From the NCBI GenBank assembly GCA_963724135.1, contig CAVRTA010000005.1, forward strand, positions 124,001 through 188,000: a stretch of DNA of 64,000 nt. Reading direction: 5' to 3'. Under the pieces are notes generated by a model that worked only from the letters and a program-made list of their open reading frames with translations, was not told the DNA's origin and did not search any database. A program made the position numbers and the translations under genes. This DNA is from DATLGB01 sp963724135. Its GTDB lineage: Bacteria > Actinomycetota > Thermoleophilia > Solirubrobacterales > Solirubrobacteraceae. Below, in pieces: positions 43,873-53,297 of this stretch (its first letter is position 1; every line of letters begins with the position of its first letter).

Positions 43873-44764
43873 GGATGTGCCCGGCGTTCGCGCGTCGATC
43901 GTCGGCGTGCATGCGGCGATATTCCACCAGCGACGCGTCCAGTGCCGCCTCGACCGCATCCCGCGACGGCGCGGGCTCGGCGTCGGGGTCGGCGTCAGCG
44001 CCCGTCTGCGCCTTCAAAAATGCCTCGACATCCGTGCTCAGCCCGTGCGGATCGATCGTCCTGGCCTGGGTGGCGAGCTCGAGCGCCCGGTCCCACTCTT
44101 CCTGCGCGATCGCCACGCGGATCAGGCCGTGGAGCGGGTAGGCCTCGTGCCCGGGTACGTCGTCGAGGTCGCGCAGCCCCTCGAACGCCGCACGCGCGTC
44201 GTCGAGCTTTCCGACGGCGAGGCTGAGCTCGGCGACGTCGAGCCGCGCGACGAGGTCTCCGGGAGCGGCTTCGGCGAGCCGGCGGGCCTGCTCGAGCGCC
44301 TGGTCGTTCTGGCCGAAGGAGCGGTACATGTCGATCAGGCTGACAGAGGCCGTCGAGGCGCCGCCGAGCGCGTTGGCGGCCTGCGCGAGGTAGCCGACGC
44401 CCTCCTGGTCGCGCCCGACCGCCATCGAGGTGTGCCCGAGGTGCGTCAGCGCGACGCGGTCGTCGGGGTCGAGCTCGACAGCGCGCCGGAACGCCGCATC
44501 GGCATCGGCGGTGTTGCCCTCGGTGATCAGGCCCTCGCCCAACGCCGACCACGCCCGGGCGTCGTCGGGCGCCAGCTCGGTTGCGCGCCGGAGGTGGGAG
44601 ATCGCGTCGTCGGCGTCGATCTCGACGCCGGCCCGGCCGGCGAGCAACAGCAGCTCGACGTCGTCGGGAGTCTCCTGAAGTCCTTGCACCGCCGCGCGAT
44701 GGCTCGCGCCGTAGTCGCTGTCGGCGAACGTCGCCTGCGCCGTTTGCTTGTGGTTGTCGGTCAT
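43865..44764 (-). CDS. TPR-repeat protein
   Basis: 299 aa, ATG 44764. About six to seven tetratricopeptide-like helical pairs (HLRRATELAPDDARAWSALGEGL; AFRRAVELDPDDRVALTHLG) run through the protein; the quoted stretches lie at about residues 56-78 and 88-108. No signal peptide. First gene of the ACC operon and overlapping accDA by 8 nt, so possibly an assembly factor or regulator of the carboxylase. Function otherwise unknown. Confidence 0.78.
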   Translation of the reverse strand: MTDNHKQTAQATFADSDYGASHRAAVQGLQETPDDVELLLLAGRAGVEIDADDAISHLRRATELAPDDARAWSALGEGLITEGNTADADAAFRRAVELDPDDRVALTHLGHTSMAVGRDQEGVGYLAQAANALGGASTASVSLIDMYRSFGQNDQALEQARRLAEAAPGDLVARLDVAELSLAVGKLDDARAAFEGLRDLDDVPGHEAYPLHGLIRVAIAQEEWDRALELATQARTIDPHGLSTDVEAFLKAQTGADADPDAEPAPSRDAVEAALDASLVEYRRMHADDRRANAGHILG

Positions 44765-44783
44765 GTCGAGTGGCACTCCGCGC

Positions 44784-44814
44784 TTAGCACGGCGTGATTC
44801 TCTAGGTCTGTCAA
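44784..44814 (-). promoter_or_regulatory. Candidate promoter of the TPR-ACC-FHA-MFS operon
   Basis: On the reverse strand a perfect TTGACA (44809-44814) is followed after 19 nt by TGCTAA (44784-44789), with the ATG 20 nt further on. The -35 is strong; spacing and -10 are poor. Confidence 0.4.
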
Positions 44815-44836
44815 GGCGCAAGTCAAGCGCATCGTG

Positions 44837-46693
44837 TCACGCCGGGCTCGTCGTCGTCGCCGCCGCCGCCGCCTCGGGTTCCGTCGTGGCTGAGGCGAGC
44901 GACCAGAGTTTGATCTTGTTGACGCGCCCGCGGATCTCCGCCTCCTCGACGTACACGAGATCGTCGGCCGATTCGTTGAGCGCCTCCTTGGTCGCGTCGG
45001 AGAGCAGGAGCATGTGAGCGGTGCCCTTCGTCATCTGCTCGATCCGCGCGGCGGTGTTGGTCGTGTCGCCGACGGCGGTGTACTCCACGCGCCGCTCCGA
45101 TCCGACGTGGCCGGACATGACATGGCCGCTGTTGAGGCCGATCCCCATCTTGAACCCCTCCCCGAGGCCCTCGGCCTGCAGCCAGGCGTTGAACCGCGGC
45201 AGCCGGAGGCCAAGCATCTCCCTCGCGGCGGCGAGCGCGCGGTCGGCGTGGTCGTCCTGGGCGAGGGGGGCGCCGAACACCGCCATGATGCCGTCACCCA
45301 TGTAGGCGACGAGGGTTCCCCCGTGGTCGAGGATCGCGTCGCTCATCTCGCGCAGATAGTTGTTGAGCGTGTCGATCACCCGCGCCGGCGTGAGTGTCTC
45401 CGCCAGCGACGTGAAGCCCCGCAGGTCCACGAACATCACCGTCCCCTCGCGCTGGACCCCGCCGAGCCGCAGACCGTCGGCGCTGGCCATCACCTCGTCC
45501 ACGACGTTCTCGGGGACGAACCGCGAGAAGAGGTCGCGGGTGCGGATGCGCTCGAATGCCTCCGTCATCAGCTTGACCGCCAGCGCGCCTCCGAAGCTGA
45601 GGGCCAGCGCGCCGAGCGGATACACGAACGCCACGATCCGCCCGCTGTTGAAGGCGAGCTGGACTCCGACCGCCAGGAGGCTCGCGAGCCCGATCGTGGC
45701 GCCGGTCATGCCCAGCGGGCCCAGGCGCAGGGTGAGCAGGGGGACGGCGAGGCCCATCACCACGATCAGCACGATGTTCACCCAGCCCGGCGCCGAGGTG
45801 AGCGGGAACCCGCGCATGACGGTGGCGATCGCGTTCGCCTGCGCCTCCGGGCCCGACATCTGGCCGTCGGTCGAAGTGGGGTGGATGTCCTGCAGCGACG
45901 GAGCGGTCGCGCCGACAACCACGGTCTTCCCGCGGAATAGGTCGGGCGCGAGCGTTCCACAGGCGGTGCAGTCCTTCGTGCGTGGATACGCGGCGGAGAA
46001 GGACACCGAGGGGATCGTCCCCGCCGGGCCTGCGTAGTCGATCCAGACCGTCCTGCGGGGGAACTGCGAGCGTGAGGCCGGATGACCGGCCACCCGCGCC
46101 GTCACCACCGCCAGCGTGGGCAGGCCGCCGATCGAGTACGCCATCCGACGGATGAAGCCGCCGGGGTCGTTCGGGAACAGGCCGTTGGCCGGGTGCGAGC
46201 CAACCTGGCGCAGGAGGGCCGTGCCCTTCGTGGAGCCCAGGAAGCGGACGCGGCCGCGTTCGTCGGTCTCGGTCATGGCGAACACGGTGCGGGGTCTTGC
46301 GGCGTCGATGGCGCCGAGCAGTGCGATGTCGTCTGCCTCGCCGTGCTCGCTCGACTCGCTGAACTGGACGTCGAGGGTGATCGCTGCCGGGTCACCCGCG
46401 GCGATGCGGCGGATCAGCCTGGCGAAGATCCTCCTCGGGAACGGCCACTGCCGGTTGAGCTCCTCGAACGTCCGGTCGTCGACCTTCACGATCATGAGGT
46501 CCTTCGGCGGACGCTCGGAGCCCCGGACGGAGAAGCGCGCGTCGATCGTGTCGCCCTCCAGTGCCCTGAACACGTTCGCGCTGTAGGCGGCGAGCATCAG
46601 GCCCGTGGCGCCGAGGGCCACGACCGCCAGGAAGACGAGCGGCATCCGGCGGTTGCCGCCGAAGGTGAAGACGCGCGCGAGCCTGGCCCTCAT
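44837..46693 (-). CDS. CHASE2-domain class III adenylate/guanylate cyclase
   Basis: 618 aa. N-terminal helix (about 19-38), extracytoplasmic CHASE2 sensor (about 45-290), three transmembrane helices (about 300-375), then a class III cyclase domain. Metal-binding Asp residues: FVDLRGFTSL and AYMGDGIMAVFG. Transition-state Asn/Arg: TTNTAARIE. All core catalytic residues are present, so it should make cAMP or cGMP in response to an unknown external signal. A cNMP-binding protein is encoded at 29708. Confidence 0.9.
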   Translation of the reverse strand: MRARLARVFTFGGNRRMPLVFLAVVALGATGLMLAAYSANVFRALEGDTIDARFSVRGSERPPKDLMIVKVDDRTFEELNRQWPFPRRIFARLIRRIAAGDPAAITLDVQFSESSEHGEADDIALLGAIDAARPRTVFAMTETDERGRVRFLGSTKGTALLRQVGSHPANGLFPNDPGGFIRRMAYSIGGLPTLAVVTARVAGHPASRSQFPRRTVWIDYAGPAGTIPSVSFSAAYPRTKDCTACGTLAPDLFRGKTVVVGATAPSLQDIHPTSTDGQMSGPEAQANAIATVMRGFPLTSAPGWVNIVLIVVMGLAVPLLTLRLGPLGMTGATIGLASLLAVGVQLAFNSGRIVAFVYPLGALALSFGGALAVKLMTEAFERIRTRDLFSRFVPENVVDEVMASADGLRLGGVQREGTVMFVDLRGFTSLAETLTPARVIDTLNNYLREMSDAILDHGGTLVAYMGDGIMAVFGAPLAQDDHADRALAAAREMLGLRLPRFNAWLQAEGLGEGFKMGIGLNSGHVMSGHVGSERRVEYTAVGDTTNTAARIEQMTKGTAHMLLLSDATKEALNESADDLVYVEEAEIRGRVNKIKLWSLASATTEPEAAAAATTTSPA

Positions 46694-46741
46694 CTGGCCG
46701 CGAGTCTTGCGGAATCCCGCGACCGCGGCAAGCCGCTCCGC

Positions 46742-47320
46742 TCAGGCGGCGTGGCCGGCCGCCGGCCGCACGGCGTAGATCGTGTGCTCGCCGAGGACGC
46801 CCTTGAAATGGAACTCACCGCGTTCCTCGAAGGCGAACGTCGGGTCGCGCTCGGTGTACGTCTTCAGCGTGGAGGAAACCAGGATCTCCCCGGCCCGCGC
46901 GCGCCCGGCGATCCGGGCGGTCAGCACGACGTTGCGGCCCAGCACCTGATCCGGGTTCACGATCACGAACCCGGAGTGCATCCCGACGCGCACCGCCGCC
47001 TCGCTGTCGCCGAAGGTGCGCTGCATCTCGAGGGCACAGTGCAGGCCGGCGTGCGCGCTGGGGAAGAGGGCCAGGAAGCCATCGCGCTCGGCGCGGGCGA
47101 TCGACCCGTCGTGATGCGTGACCAGCTGCTGCACGAGCAGCTCGTGGTCCCGCAGCAGCGCGTCCCAGGCGCCGTCGCCGAGACGCTCGGCCACGGCGGG
47201 GGCGTCGGCGATGTCGGTCAGCATCAGCGTGACCGCGCCGTCGGGCGAGCTGAACTCGCCCAGGTCCGGCATCGACGAGTCCACTGCGGAAGCGATCACG
47301 TCGATCGAGCTCAGTTGCAT
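46742..47320 (-). CDS. Stand-alone class III cyclase-like domain, partly degenerate
   Basis: 192 aa from ATG 47320 (GTG 47341 also possible). Both metal Asp positions appear kept (LMLTDIADAP, AERDGFLALFP), but the transition-state Asn is lost (VVLTARIAG where NxAAR is usual). There is no membrane or sensor part. It may be a weak or inactive cyclase, possibly a regulatory partner of the CHASE2 cyclase encoded 49 bp downstream on the same strand. Confidence 0.72.
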   Translation of the reverse strand: MQLSSIDVIASAVDSSMPDLGEFSSPDGAVTLMLTDIADAPAVAERLGDGAWDALLRDHELLVQQLVTHHDGSIARAERDGFLALFPSAHAGLHCALEMQRTFGDSEAAVRVGMHSGFVIVNPDQVLGRNVVLTARIAGRARAGEILVSSTLKTYTERDPTFAFEERGEFHFKGVLGEHTIYAVRPAAGHAA

Positions 47321-47414
47321 GGGGCCTGCCTCACCGTCCACGTCTGGCGGCGAGCATAACCCCTCCGCCGCCGACCGTACGGGGCTGGCGCCGCCGCCCT
47401 GCCGGCTGCCTGGC

Positions 47415-47444
47415 TTGACACGGCGGGAGGATTTGGAACAGAAT
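47415..47444 (+). promoter_or_regulatory. Candidate promoter of the GH15-phosphoketolase operon
   Basis: TTGACA (47415-47420), 18-nt spacer, CAGAAT (47439-47444). The GH15 ATG at 47531 would leave a leader of about 80 nt. Confidence 0.5.
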
Positions 47445-47530
47445 CACGAAACCGCAAGGCCGAGGACCAAGCTCATCACAACGCAATACGCCATTCCGCC
47501 CGCGCGTGGCGGCGACGCTCCGCACGGGCC

Positions 47531-49459
47531 ATGAGCGATCCCCCGCCCGGAACCGGTCGACGCAGCGCCTTCCCGCCCATCGCCGACTACGCGTTCCTCT
47601 CGGATTGCGAGACGACCGCGCTGGTGGCCCCGAACGGGAACATCGAATGGATGTGCCTGCCGCGGATGGACTCGCCGAGCGTGTTCGGAGCCATCCTCGA
47701 CCGCGACGCCGGCGGCTGCCGGCTGGGCCCCGCCGGAGTCGACGTCCCCGCGGGGCGCCGCTACATCCCCGGCACGATGGTGCTCGAGACGAGCTGGGAG
47801 ACCCGTACGGGCTGGGTGATCGTCCGCGACGCGCTCTCGATCGGGCCGTGGCATCACGAGAGCGAGCGCTCGCGCAGCCACCGCCGCTCGCCCACCGACC
47901 ACGATGCCGACCACGTGCTCCTGCGCTTGGTCGAGTGCGTCCAGGGCACCGCCGAGATGAACCTCGACTGCGAGCCCGCCTTCGACTACGGGGGTCTCGC
48001 CGCCGACTGGGAGTACACCGGCGAGGGTTACCACGGGGCGATCGCGTCCTCCGAGGGGATCGATGTGCAGCTGCGGCTCGCCACGGACCTGCGGCTCGGG
48101 TTCGAAGGCCCGCGAGCTCGGGCGCGGACGCTGATGCGCGAGGGCGACGTGGCGTTCGCGGCGATCGGGTGGTCCGAGCACCCGCTGCCCTCCAGTTACG
48201 AGGAGGCGAAGGAGTGGCTGGGCCGGACGGCGCGGCACTGGCAGGAGTGGCTCAAGCACGGCACCTTCCCGGATCATCCGTGGCGCACCTACCTCCAGCG
48301 CAGCGCGCTGACGCTCAAAGGCCTCACCTACGGAGCGACCGGGGCGATGGTCGCCGCCTCCACGACGTCCCTGCCCGAGACCCCTGGGGGCGAGCGCAAC
48401 TGGGACTATCGCTACGCCTGGATCCGTGACTCGACGTTCATGCTCTGGGCCCTGTACACGCTCGGCTTCGACGAGGAGGCCAACGACTTCTTCTACTTCA
48501 TCGCCGACGTCGCCGAGGACGAGGAGGCCGAGCTGCAGGTCATGTACGGCATCGGCGGCGAGCGTGAGCTCACCGAGCAGGAGCTCGATCATCTCACGGG
48601 CTACGAGCAGGCGCGGCCCGTCCGCATCGGCAACGGCGCCTACAAGCAGGCCCAGCACGACGTGTGGGGCGCCATGCTCGACTCGATCTACCTGCACACC
48701 AAGTCGCGCGATCAGCTGCCCGAGCGCCTGTGGCCGATCATCAAGCGCCAGGTCGAGATGGCGCTGACTCACTGGCGCGACCCCGACAGCGGCATCTGGG
48801 AGGTGCGCGGCGAGCTGCAGCACTTCACCTCGTCGAAGCTGATGTGCTGGGTCGCCGCCGACCGGGGCGCACGGCTCGCCGTGCTGCGCGAGGATGTCCG
48901 CATGGCGGACCGCTGGCGCGCGGCGGCGGACGAGATCCACGCCGACATCTGCGAGCACGGCGTGGACGATCGCGGCGTGTTCGTCCAGCACTACGGCACG
49001 ACCGCGCTCGACGCCTCGGTGCTGCTGATGCCGCTCACCCGTTTCCTCCCCGCCGACGACCCGCGCATCCGCGCCACGGTGCTCGCGATCGCCGACGAGC
49101 TCACCGAGGAGGGACTCGTTCTGCGCTACCGCGTCGAGGAAACCGACGACGGCCTCAGCGGTGAGGAGGGCACGTTCGCGATCTGCTCCTTCTGGCTCGT
49201 GTCCGCGCTGTGCGAGATCGGCGAGTTCAGGCGGGCCAAGCGGCTGTGCGAGAAGCTCCTGTCCTACTCGAGCGACCTCAAGCTCTACGCCGAGGAGATC
49301 GAGCCCGAGACCGGGCGGCATCTCGGGAACTTCCCGCAGGCGTTCACGCACCTCGCCCTCATCAACGCCGTGATGCACGTGATCCGCGCCGACCAGCAGC
49401 TCGAGCTGAGCGAGTTCTCGCTCGACCGGGAGCTGGAGCGCGTGCGCATGAACCTATGA
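47531..49459 (+). CDS. GH15 family glycoside hydrolase (trehalase/glucoamylase-like)
   Basis: 642 aa. N-terminal beta domain opening with IADYAFLSDCETTALVAPNG and a C-terminal (alpha/alpha)6 barrel with WDYRYAWIRDS. The likely catalytic glutamates are in GIGGE and GEEGTFAICSFW. It lacks a signal peptide, so it acts on internal glucans or trehalose. Proteins of this length and opening are often annotated trehalase-like or glucan 1,4-alpha-glucosidase. It is 22 bp upstream of phosphoketolase, suggesting glucose release feeding that pathway. Confidence 0.88.
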   Translation: MSDPPPGTGRRSAFPPIADYAFLSDCETTALVAPNGNIEWMCLPRMDSPSVFGAILDRDAGGCRLGPAGVDVPAGRRYIPGTMVLETSWETRTGWVIVRDALSIGPWHHESERSRSHRRSPTDHDADHVLLRLVECVQGTAEMNLDCEPAFDYGGLAADWEYTGEGYHGAIASSEGIDVQLRLATDLRLGFEGPRARARTLMREGDVAFAAIGWSEHPLPSSYEEAKEWLGRTARHWQEWLKHGTFPDHPWRTYLQRSALTLKGLTYGATGAMVAASTTSLPETPGGERNWDYRYAWIRDSTFMLWALYTLGFDEEANDFFYFIADVAEDEEAELQVMYGIGGERELTEQELDHLTGYEQARPVRIGNGAYKQAQHDVWGAMLDSIYLHTKSRDQLPERLWPIIKRQVEMALTHWRDPDSGIWEVRGELQHFTSSKLMCWVAADRGARLAVLREDVRMADRWRAAADEIHADICEHGVDDRGVFVQHYGTTALDASVLLMPLTRFLPADDPRIRATVLAIADELTEEGLVLRYRVEETDDGLSGEEGTFAICSFWLVSALCEIGEFRRAKRLCEKLLSYSSDLKLYAEEIEPETGRHLGNFPQAFTHLALINAVMHVIRADQQLELSEFSLDRELERVRMNL

Positions 49460-49481
49460 CCCTCGAGCCTCAGGAGAAACC

Positions 49482-51899
49482 GTGACTGTCAGCGAAGCCG
49501 CATCATCGGATCTGGTCGAGCGGCTCGCGCTCTACCGCCGCGCGACCAACTACATCGCCGCGGCGATGATCTATCTGCAGGACAACGCGCTGCTCGAGCG
49601 CCCGCTCGAGCACGAGGACATCAAGCACCGGCTGCTGGGCCACTGGGGCACCGTGCCCGGGATCAACCTCATCTACGCCGGGCTGAACCGGCTGATCCTC
49701 GACACCGACAGGAGCGCCCTGCTGGTGACCGGCCCCGGCCACGGCGCGCCGGCGAACCTGGCCAATCTCTGGATCGACGGCTGCCTCGAGGACATCAAGC
49801 CCGAGCTCAGCCGCGACAAGCAGGGCCTGTCGAGGCTGATCCGCGACTTCTCGTGGCCCGGTGGGTTCCCGAGCCACCTGGCGCCGATCGTGCCGGGCAC
49901 GATCCACGAGGGCGGCGAGCTCGGCTACGCCCTGGCGACGTCGTTCGGGGCGGCGCTGGACAACCCGGACCTGCTGGTGGCGTGCATCATCGGTGACGGG
50001 GAGGCCGAGACCGGGCCGACGGCGGGCGCCTGGCACTGCAACAAGTTCCTCGACCCGGCGACCTGCGGCGCGGTGCTCCCGATCCTCCACGTCAACGGCT
50101 ACAAGATCGCCAACCCGACGATCTACAAGACGATGAGCAACGAGGAGCTGACCAAGCTCTTCGAGGGCTTCGGCTGGCACCCGATCATCGTCGAGGGCGA
50201 CGAGCTCGACGCCTCGCTGGCCAGTGCCCTGGACCAGTCGCACGGCGAGATCCAGGAGCTTCAGGAGACCAGCCGCGCCGGGAACCGTCCCGAGCGGCCG
50301 CGCTGGCCGATGATCGTGCTGCGCAGCCCCAAGGGCTGGACGGGCATCAAGGAGCTCGACGGCATCAAGATCGAAGGGACCTCGAAGGCCCACCAGGTGC
50401 CTGCGATGGAGGCACGCACCAACCCGGTGCACCTCAAGGCGCTCGAGGACTGGCTGCGCTCCTACAAGCCGGAGGAGCTGTTCGACGACGACGGCGCGCC
50501 GACCGCGGAGGTGCTCGCGGCGTGCCCCACGGGCGACCGGCGCATGGGTGCCAACCCGCACGTCAACGGCGGGGCGCTGCGCCAGCCGCTCAAGCTGCCG
50601 TCGCTCGACACCCATGCCGCCGAGGTGTCGGCCCCCGGCGCCGACAACGCGAGCGCGCTCGGCCAGCTGGGTGAGTATCTGGCCGACGTCTTCCGCCTCA
50701 ACGAGGAGGCGCGCAACTTCCGCATCATGTGCCCGGACGAGGTCGCCTCCAACCGGCTGGGAGCGGTGTTCGGGGCCACGGATCACATGTACGAGTGGCC
50801 GCTGGACCCGGAGATCGACACCGGCCACGACCCCGACGGCCGCATCATGGAGGTGCTCTCCGAGCACAACTGCCAGGGCTGGCTCCAGGGCTATGTGCTC
50901 ACCGGCCGCCACGGCCTCTTCCCGTGCTACGAGGCGTTCATCCCGATCGTCGACGGCATGGTCAACCAGTACGGCAAGTTCCTCAAGATGTCGCGTGAGG
51001 AGGCGCCTTGGCGCAAGCCGGTGGCGTCGCTCAACTACCTGTTGACGTCGGTCGGCTGGCGCCAGGACCACAACGGCTACTCGCACCAGATGCCGGGGTT
51101 CATCAACAGCATGCTCAACCGGCGTGACGAGAGCGCGCGCGTGTACCTCCCGCCGGACGCCAACACCCTGCTGGCGACGATGGCCGAGTGCCTGGCGGCC
51201 GAGAACCAGATCAACCTGGTGATCGCCTCCAAGCACCCGCTGCCGCAGTGGCTGACGATGGACGAGGCGCGCGAGCACGTCCGGCAGGGCGCCTCGATCT
51301 GGGACTGGGCGTCCAACGACGAGGGCGACCCCGACGTCGTCTTCGCCAGCTGCGGCACGATCCCGACCATGGAGCTGCTGGCGACCGTCCGGCTGTTGCG
51401 CAGTGAGCTGCCGACGATGCGGATCCGGTTCGTGAACGTCACCAACCTGTTCTCGCTGGCCCGGCCCGAGCACCACCGCGACGGCCTCACCGAGGAGCAG
51501 TTCAACGCCGTGTTCACTGCCAACCGGCCGGTGCTCTTCAACTTCCACGGCTACCCGTCGGCGGTCCACCAGCTGATCCACCGCCGGCCCCAGCAGGAGC
51601 GCTTCCACGTCAAGGGCTACGTCGAAGAGGGGACCACGACGACCCCGTTCGACCTGCTGGCGATGAACGGCGTCGACCGCTACTCGCTGGCGATGGAGGC
51701 GCTCAGCCGAGTGGATACGGGAGCCGCCGAGACCGTGGGCGGCATGTCCGGTGCGTTCGCGGTCCGCTCGCTGCCCGACGCACTCGCGGTGATCGGGCGG
51801 CTGCGCCAGCGCCGCGAGGCGATTCGCGCGCAGATCCGCGAGATCGGCAACGACCCGCCGGAGCTCAGCGAGATCTGGACCAACAACGGGTCCGCGTAA
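49482..51899 (+). CDS. xfp: Phosphoketolase
   Basis: 805 aa, GTG start after CAGGAG. Thiamine-diphosphate enzyme cleaving xylulose-5-P and/or fructose-6-P with phosphate to acetyl-phosphate. Signatures: GHWGTVPG, GPGHGAPA, VPGTIHEGGELGYAL and the ThDP motif GDGEAETGPTAGAWHCNKF. Full family length. With the partial pta at the left edge it would give acetyl-CoA without CO2 loss. Confidence 0.95.
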   Translation: MTVSEAASSDLVERLALYRRATNYIAAAMIYLQDNALLERPLEHEDIKHRLLGHWGTVPGINLIYAGLNRLILDTDRSALLVTGPGHGAPANLANLWIDGCLEDIKPELSRDKQGLSRLIRDFSWPGGFPSHLAPIVPGTIHEGGELGYALATSFGAALDNPDLLVACIIGDGEAETGPTAGAWHCNKFLDPATCGAVLPILHVNGYKIANPTIYKTMSNEELTKLFEGFGWHPIIVEGDELDASLASALDQSHGEIQELQETSRAGNRPERPRWPMIVLRSPKGWTGIKELDGIKIEGTSKAHQVPAMEARTNPVHLKALEDWLRSYKPEELFDDDGAPTAEVLAACPTGDRRMGANPHVNGGALRQPLKLPSLDTHAAEVSAPGADNASALGQLGEYLADVFRLNEEARNFRIMCPDEVASNRLGAVFGATDHMYEWPLDPEIDTGHDPDGRIMEVLSEHNCQGWLQGYVLTGRHGLFPCYEAFIPIVDGMVNQYGKFLKMSREEAPWRKPVASLNYLLTSVGWRQDHNGYSHQMPGFINSMLNRRDESARVYLPPDANTLLATMAECLAAENQINLVIASKHPLPQWLTMDEAREHVRQGASIWDWASNDEGDPDVVFASCGTIPTMELLATVRLLRSELPTMRIRFVNVTNLFSLARPEHHRDGLTEEQFNAVFTANRPVLFNFHGYPSAVHQLIHRRPQQERFHVKGYVEEGTTTTPFDLLAMNGVDRYSLAMEALSRVDTGAAETVGGMSGAFAVRSLPDALAVIGRLRQRREAIRAQIREIGNDPPELSEIWTNNGSA

Positions 51900-52268
51900 T
51901 CAAGCCAGAGCGGCGCGTGCATCGAGTACGTCGCGCTTGAGCTGCGCGGCGAGCGCTTCCGGTCCATCGAACCGGCGCTCGTCGCGCAGCCGCTTGACGA
52001 AGCGCAACCGCATCTCGCGGCCATACAGGTCGCCGTCGAAGTCGAGCAGGTGGACCTCGATGACGATCGTCGGCTCGGCTCCCGCGAACGTGGGGCGCAG
52101 GCCGATGTTGACCGCGGCGGGATGGCCGTCGGCCAGGGCCGCATAGACGCCGCGCGCCGGAACCTCCGCTCCCGGCGCCGGTGCGATGTTGGCGGTCGGG
52201 AATCCCATCGTGCGGCCGATCTGGAAGCCCGGAACCACGGTCCCCACCAACTCTGCAGGCTCCGCCAT
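51900..52268 (-). CDS. Stand-alone riboflavin kinase domain
   Basis: 122 aa from ATG 52268. It matches the C-terminal flavokinase half of RibF: VPGFQIGRTMGFPTANI, NIGLRPTF, and VHLLDFDGDLYGREM, which hold the PTAN Mg/ATP site and the catalytic Glu region. The N-terminal FMN adenylyltransferase half is absent and there is no room for it upstream. It converts riboflavin to FMN. Unusual in bacteria, where both activities are normally fused. The window encodes many flavoproteins. Divergent from the oxidoreductase at 52293. Confidence 0.85.
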   Translation of the reverse strand: MAEPAELVGTVVPGFQIGRTMGFPTANIAPAPGAEVPARGVYAALADGHPAAVNIGLRPTFAGAEPTIVIEVHLLDFDGDLYGREMRLRFVKRLRDERRFDGPEALAAQLKRDVLDARAALA

Positions 52269-52292
52269 GGCGCTGAAGCGTAGGGTTCGGGC

Positions 52293-53297
52293 ATGGTCAA
52301 CCGCCGGGTCCTCCTCGCCGATCGCCCGCAGGGCCTGCCCAGCGAGGACCACTTCACCATCGACGAGCAGGACGTCCCCGAGCCGGGCGACGGCCAGCTC
52401 GTGGTCAAGCTCAGCCATATCTCGCTCGACCCCGCGATGCGTGGCTGGATGAACGACGTCCCGTCCTACATCCCCCCCGTCGGCCTGGGGGAGGTCATGC
52501 GCGCCGGAGCCGTCGGCGAGGTGGTCGCCTCCAACCACGAGCGCTACACCACCGGCGACCACGTCTACGGCGCGTTCGGCGTGCAGCAGTACGCGGTCTC
52601 CGACGGCCGCGGGGTGCAGAAGGTGGACTCCGGCGCGGCCTCGCTGTCGACCTACCTCGGCGCGCTGGGCATGACGGGAATGACCGCCTACTTCGGGCTC
52701 CTCGAGATCGGCCGGCCGCAGGAGGGGGAGACCGTGGTCGTGTCGGGCGCGGCGGGCGCGGTCGGCTCGGCGGTGGGCCAGATCGCGAAGATCAAGGGCT
52801 GTCGCGCGGTGGGCATCGCCGGCGGTCCCGAGAAGTGCGCCCACGTCGTCGACGACCTCGGCTTCGACGCCTGCATCGACTACAAGAACGAGGACGTTCG
52901 CAAGGGCATCAAGGAGCACGCGCCCGATCGCGTTGACGTCTACTTCGACAACGTCGGCGACCCGATCCTCGATGCCGTCCTCACGCGGATCGCCCGCGGC
53001 GCGCGGATCGTCATCTGCGGCGCGATCTCGCAGTACAACGCCGACCGCATGGAGGGGCCGCGCAACTACATGCAGCTGCTCGTCCAGCGAGCGCGCATGG
53101 AGGGGTTCGTCGTCTTCGACTACGCCGACCGCTACGCGCAGGCCGCCGAGGAGATCTCGGGGTGGATGCGCGACGGCAGCTTCAAGGCGCAGGAGGACGT
53201 CGTCAGCGCGCCCGTGGACGCGTTCCCGCAGGTGCTGCGCAAGCTCTTCGAGGGAGACAACGTGGGCAAGCTCGTCCTGGAGGTCGAACACGCATGA
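52293..53297 (+). CDS. NADP-dependent MDR oxidoreductase (CurA/prostaglandin-reductase-like)
   Basis: 334 aa zinc-independent medium-chain reductase. LVVKLSHISLDPAMRGWMND near the N-terminus, the cofactor motif SGAAGAVGS and VDVYFDNVGDPILDAVL are family markers. It reduces alpha,beta-unsaturated carbonyls with NADPH. TAGGGT (52281-52286) 6 nt before the ATG suggests leaderless transcription. Start of a four-gene overlapping run (52293-54949). Confidence 0.88.
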   Translation: MVNRRVLLADRPQGLPSEDHFTIDEQDVPEPGDGQLVVKLSHISLDPAMRGWMNDVPSYIPPVGLGEVMRAGAVGEVVASNHERYTTGDHVYGAFGVQQYAVSDGRGVQKVDSGAASLSTYLGALGMTGMTAYFGLLEIGRPQEGETVVVSGAAGAVGSAVGQIAKIKGCRAVGIAGGPEKCAHVVDDLGFDACIDYKNEDVRKGIKEHAPDRVDVYFDNVGDPILDAVLTRIARGARIVICGAISQYNADRMEGPRNYMQLLVQRARMEGFVVFDYADRYAQAAEEISGWMRDGSFKAQEDVVSAPVDAFPQVLRKLFEGDNVGKLVLEVEHA

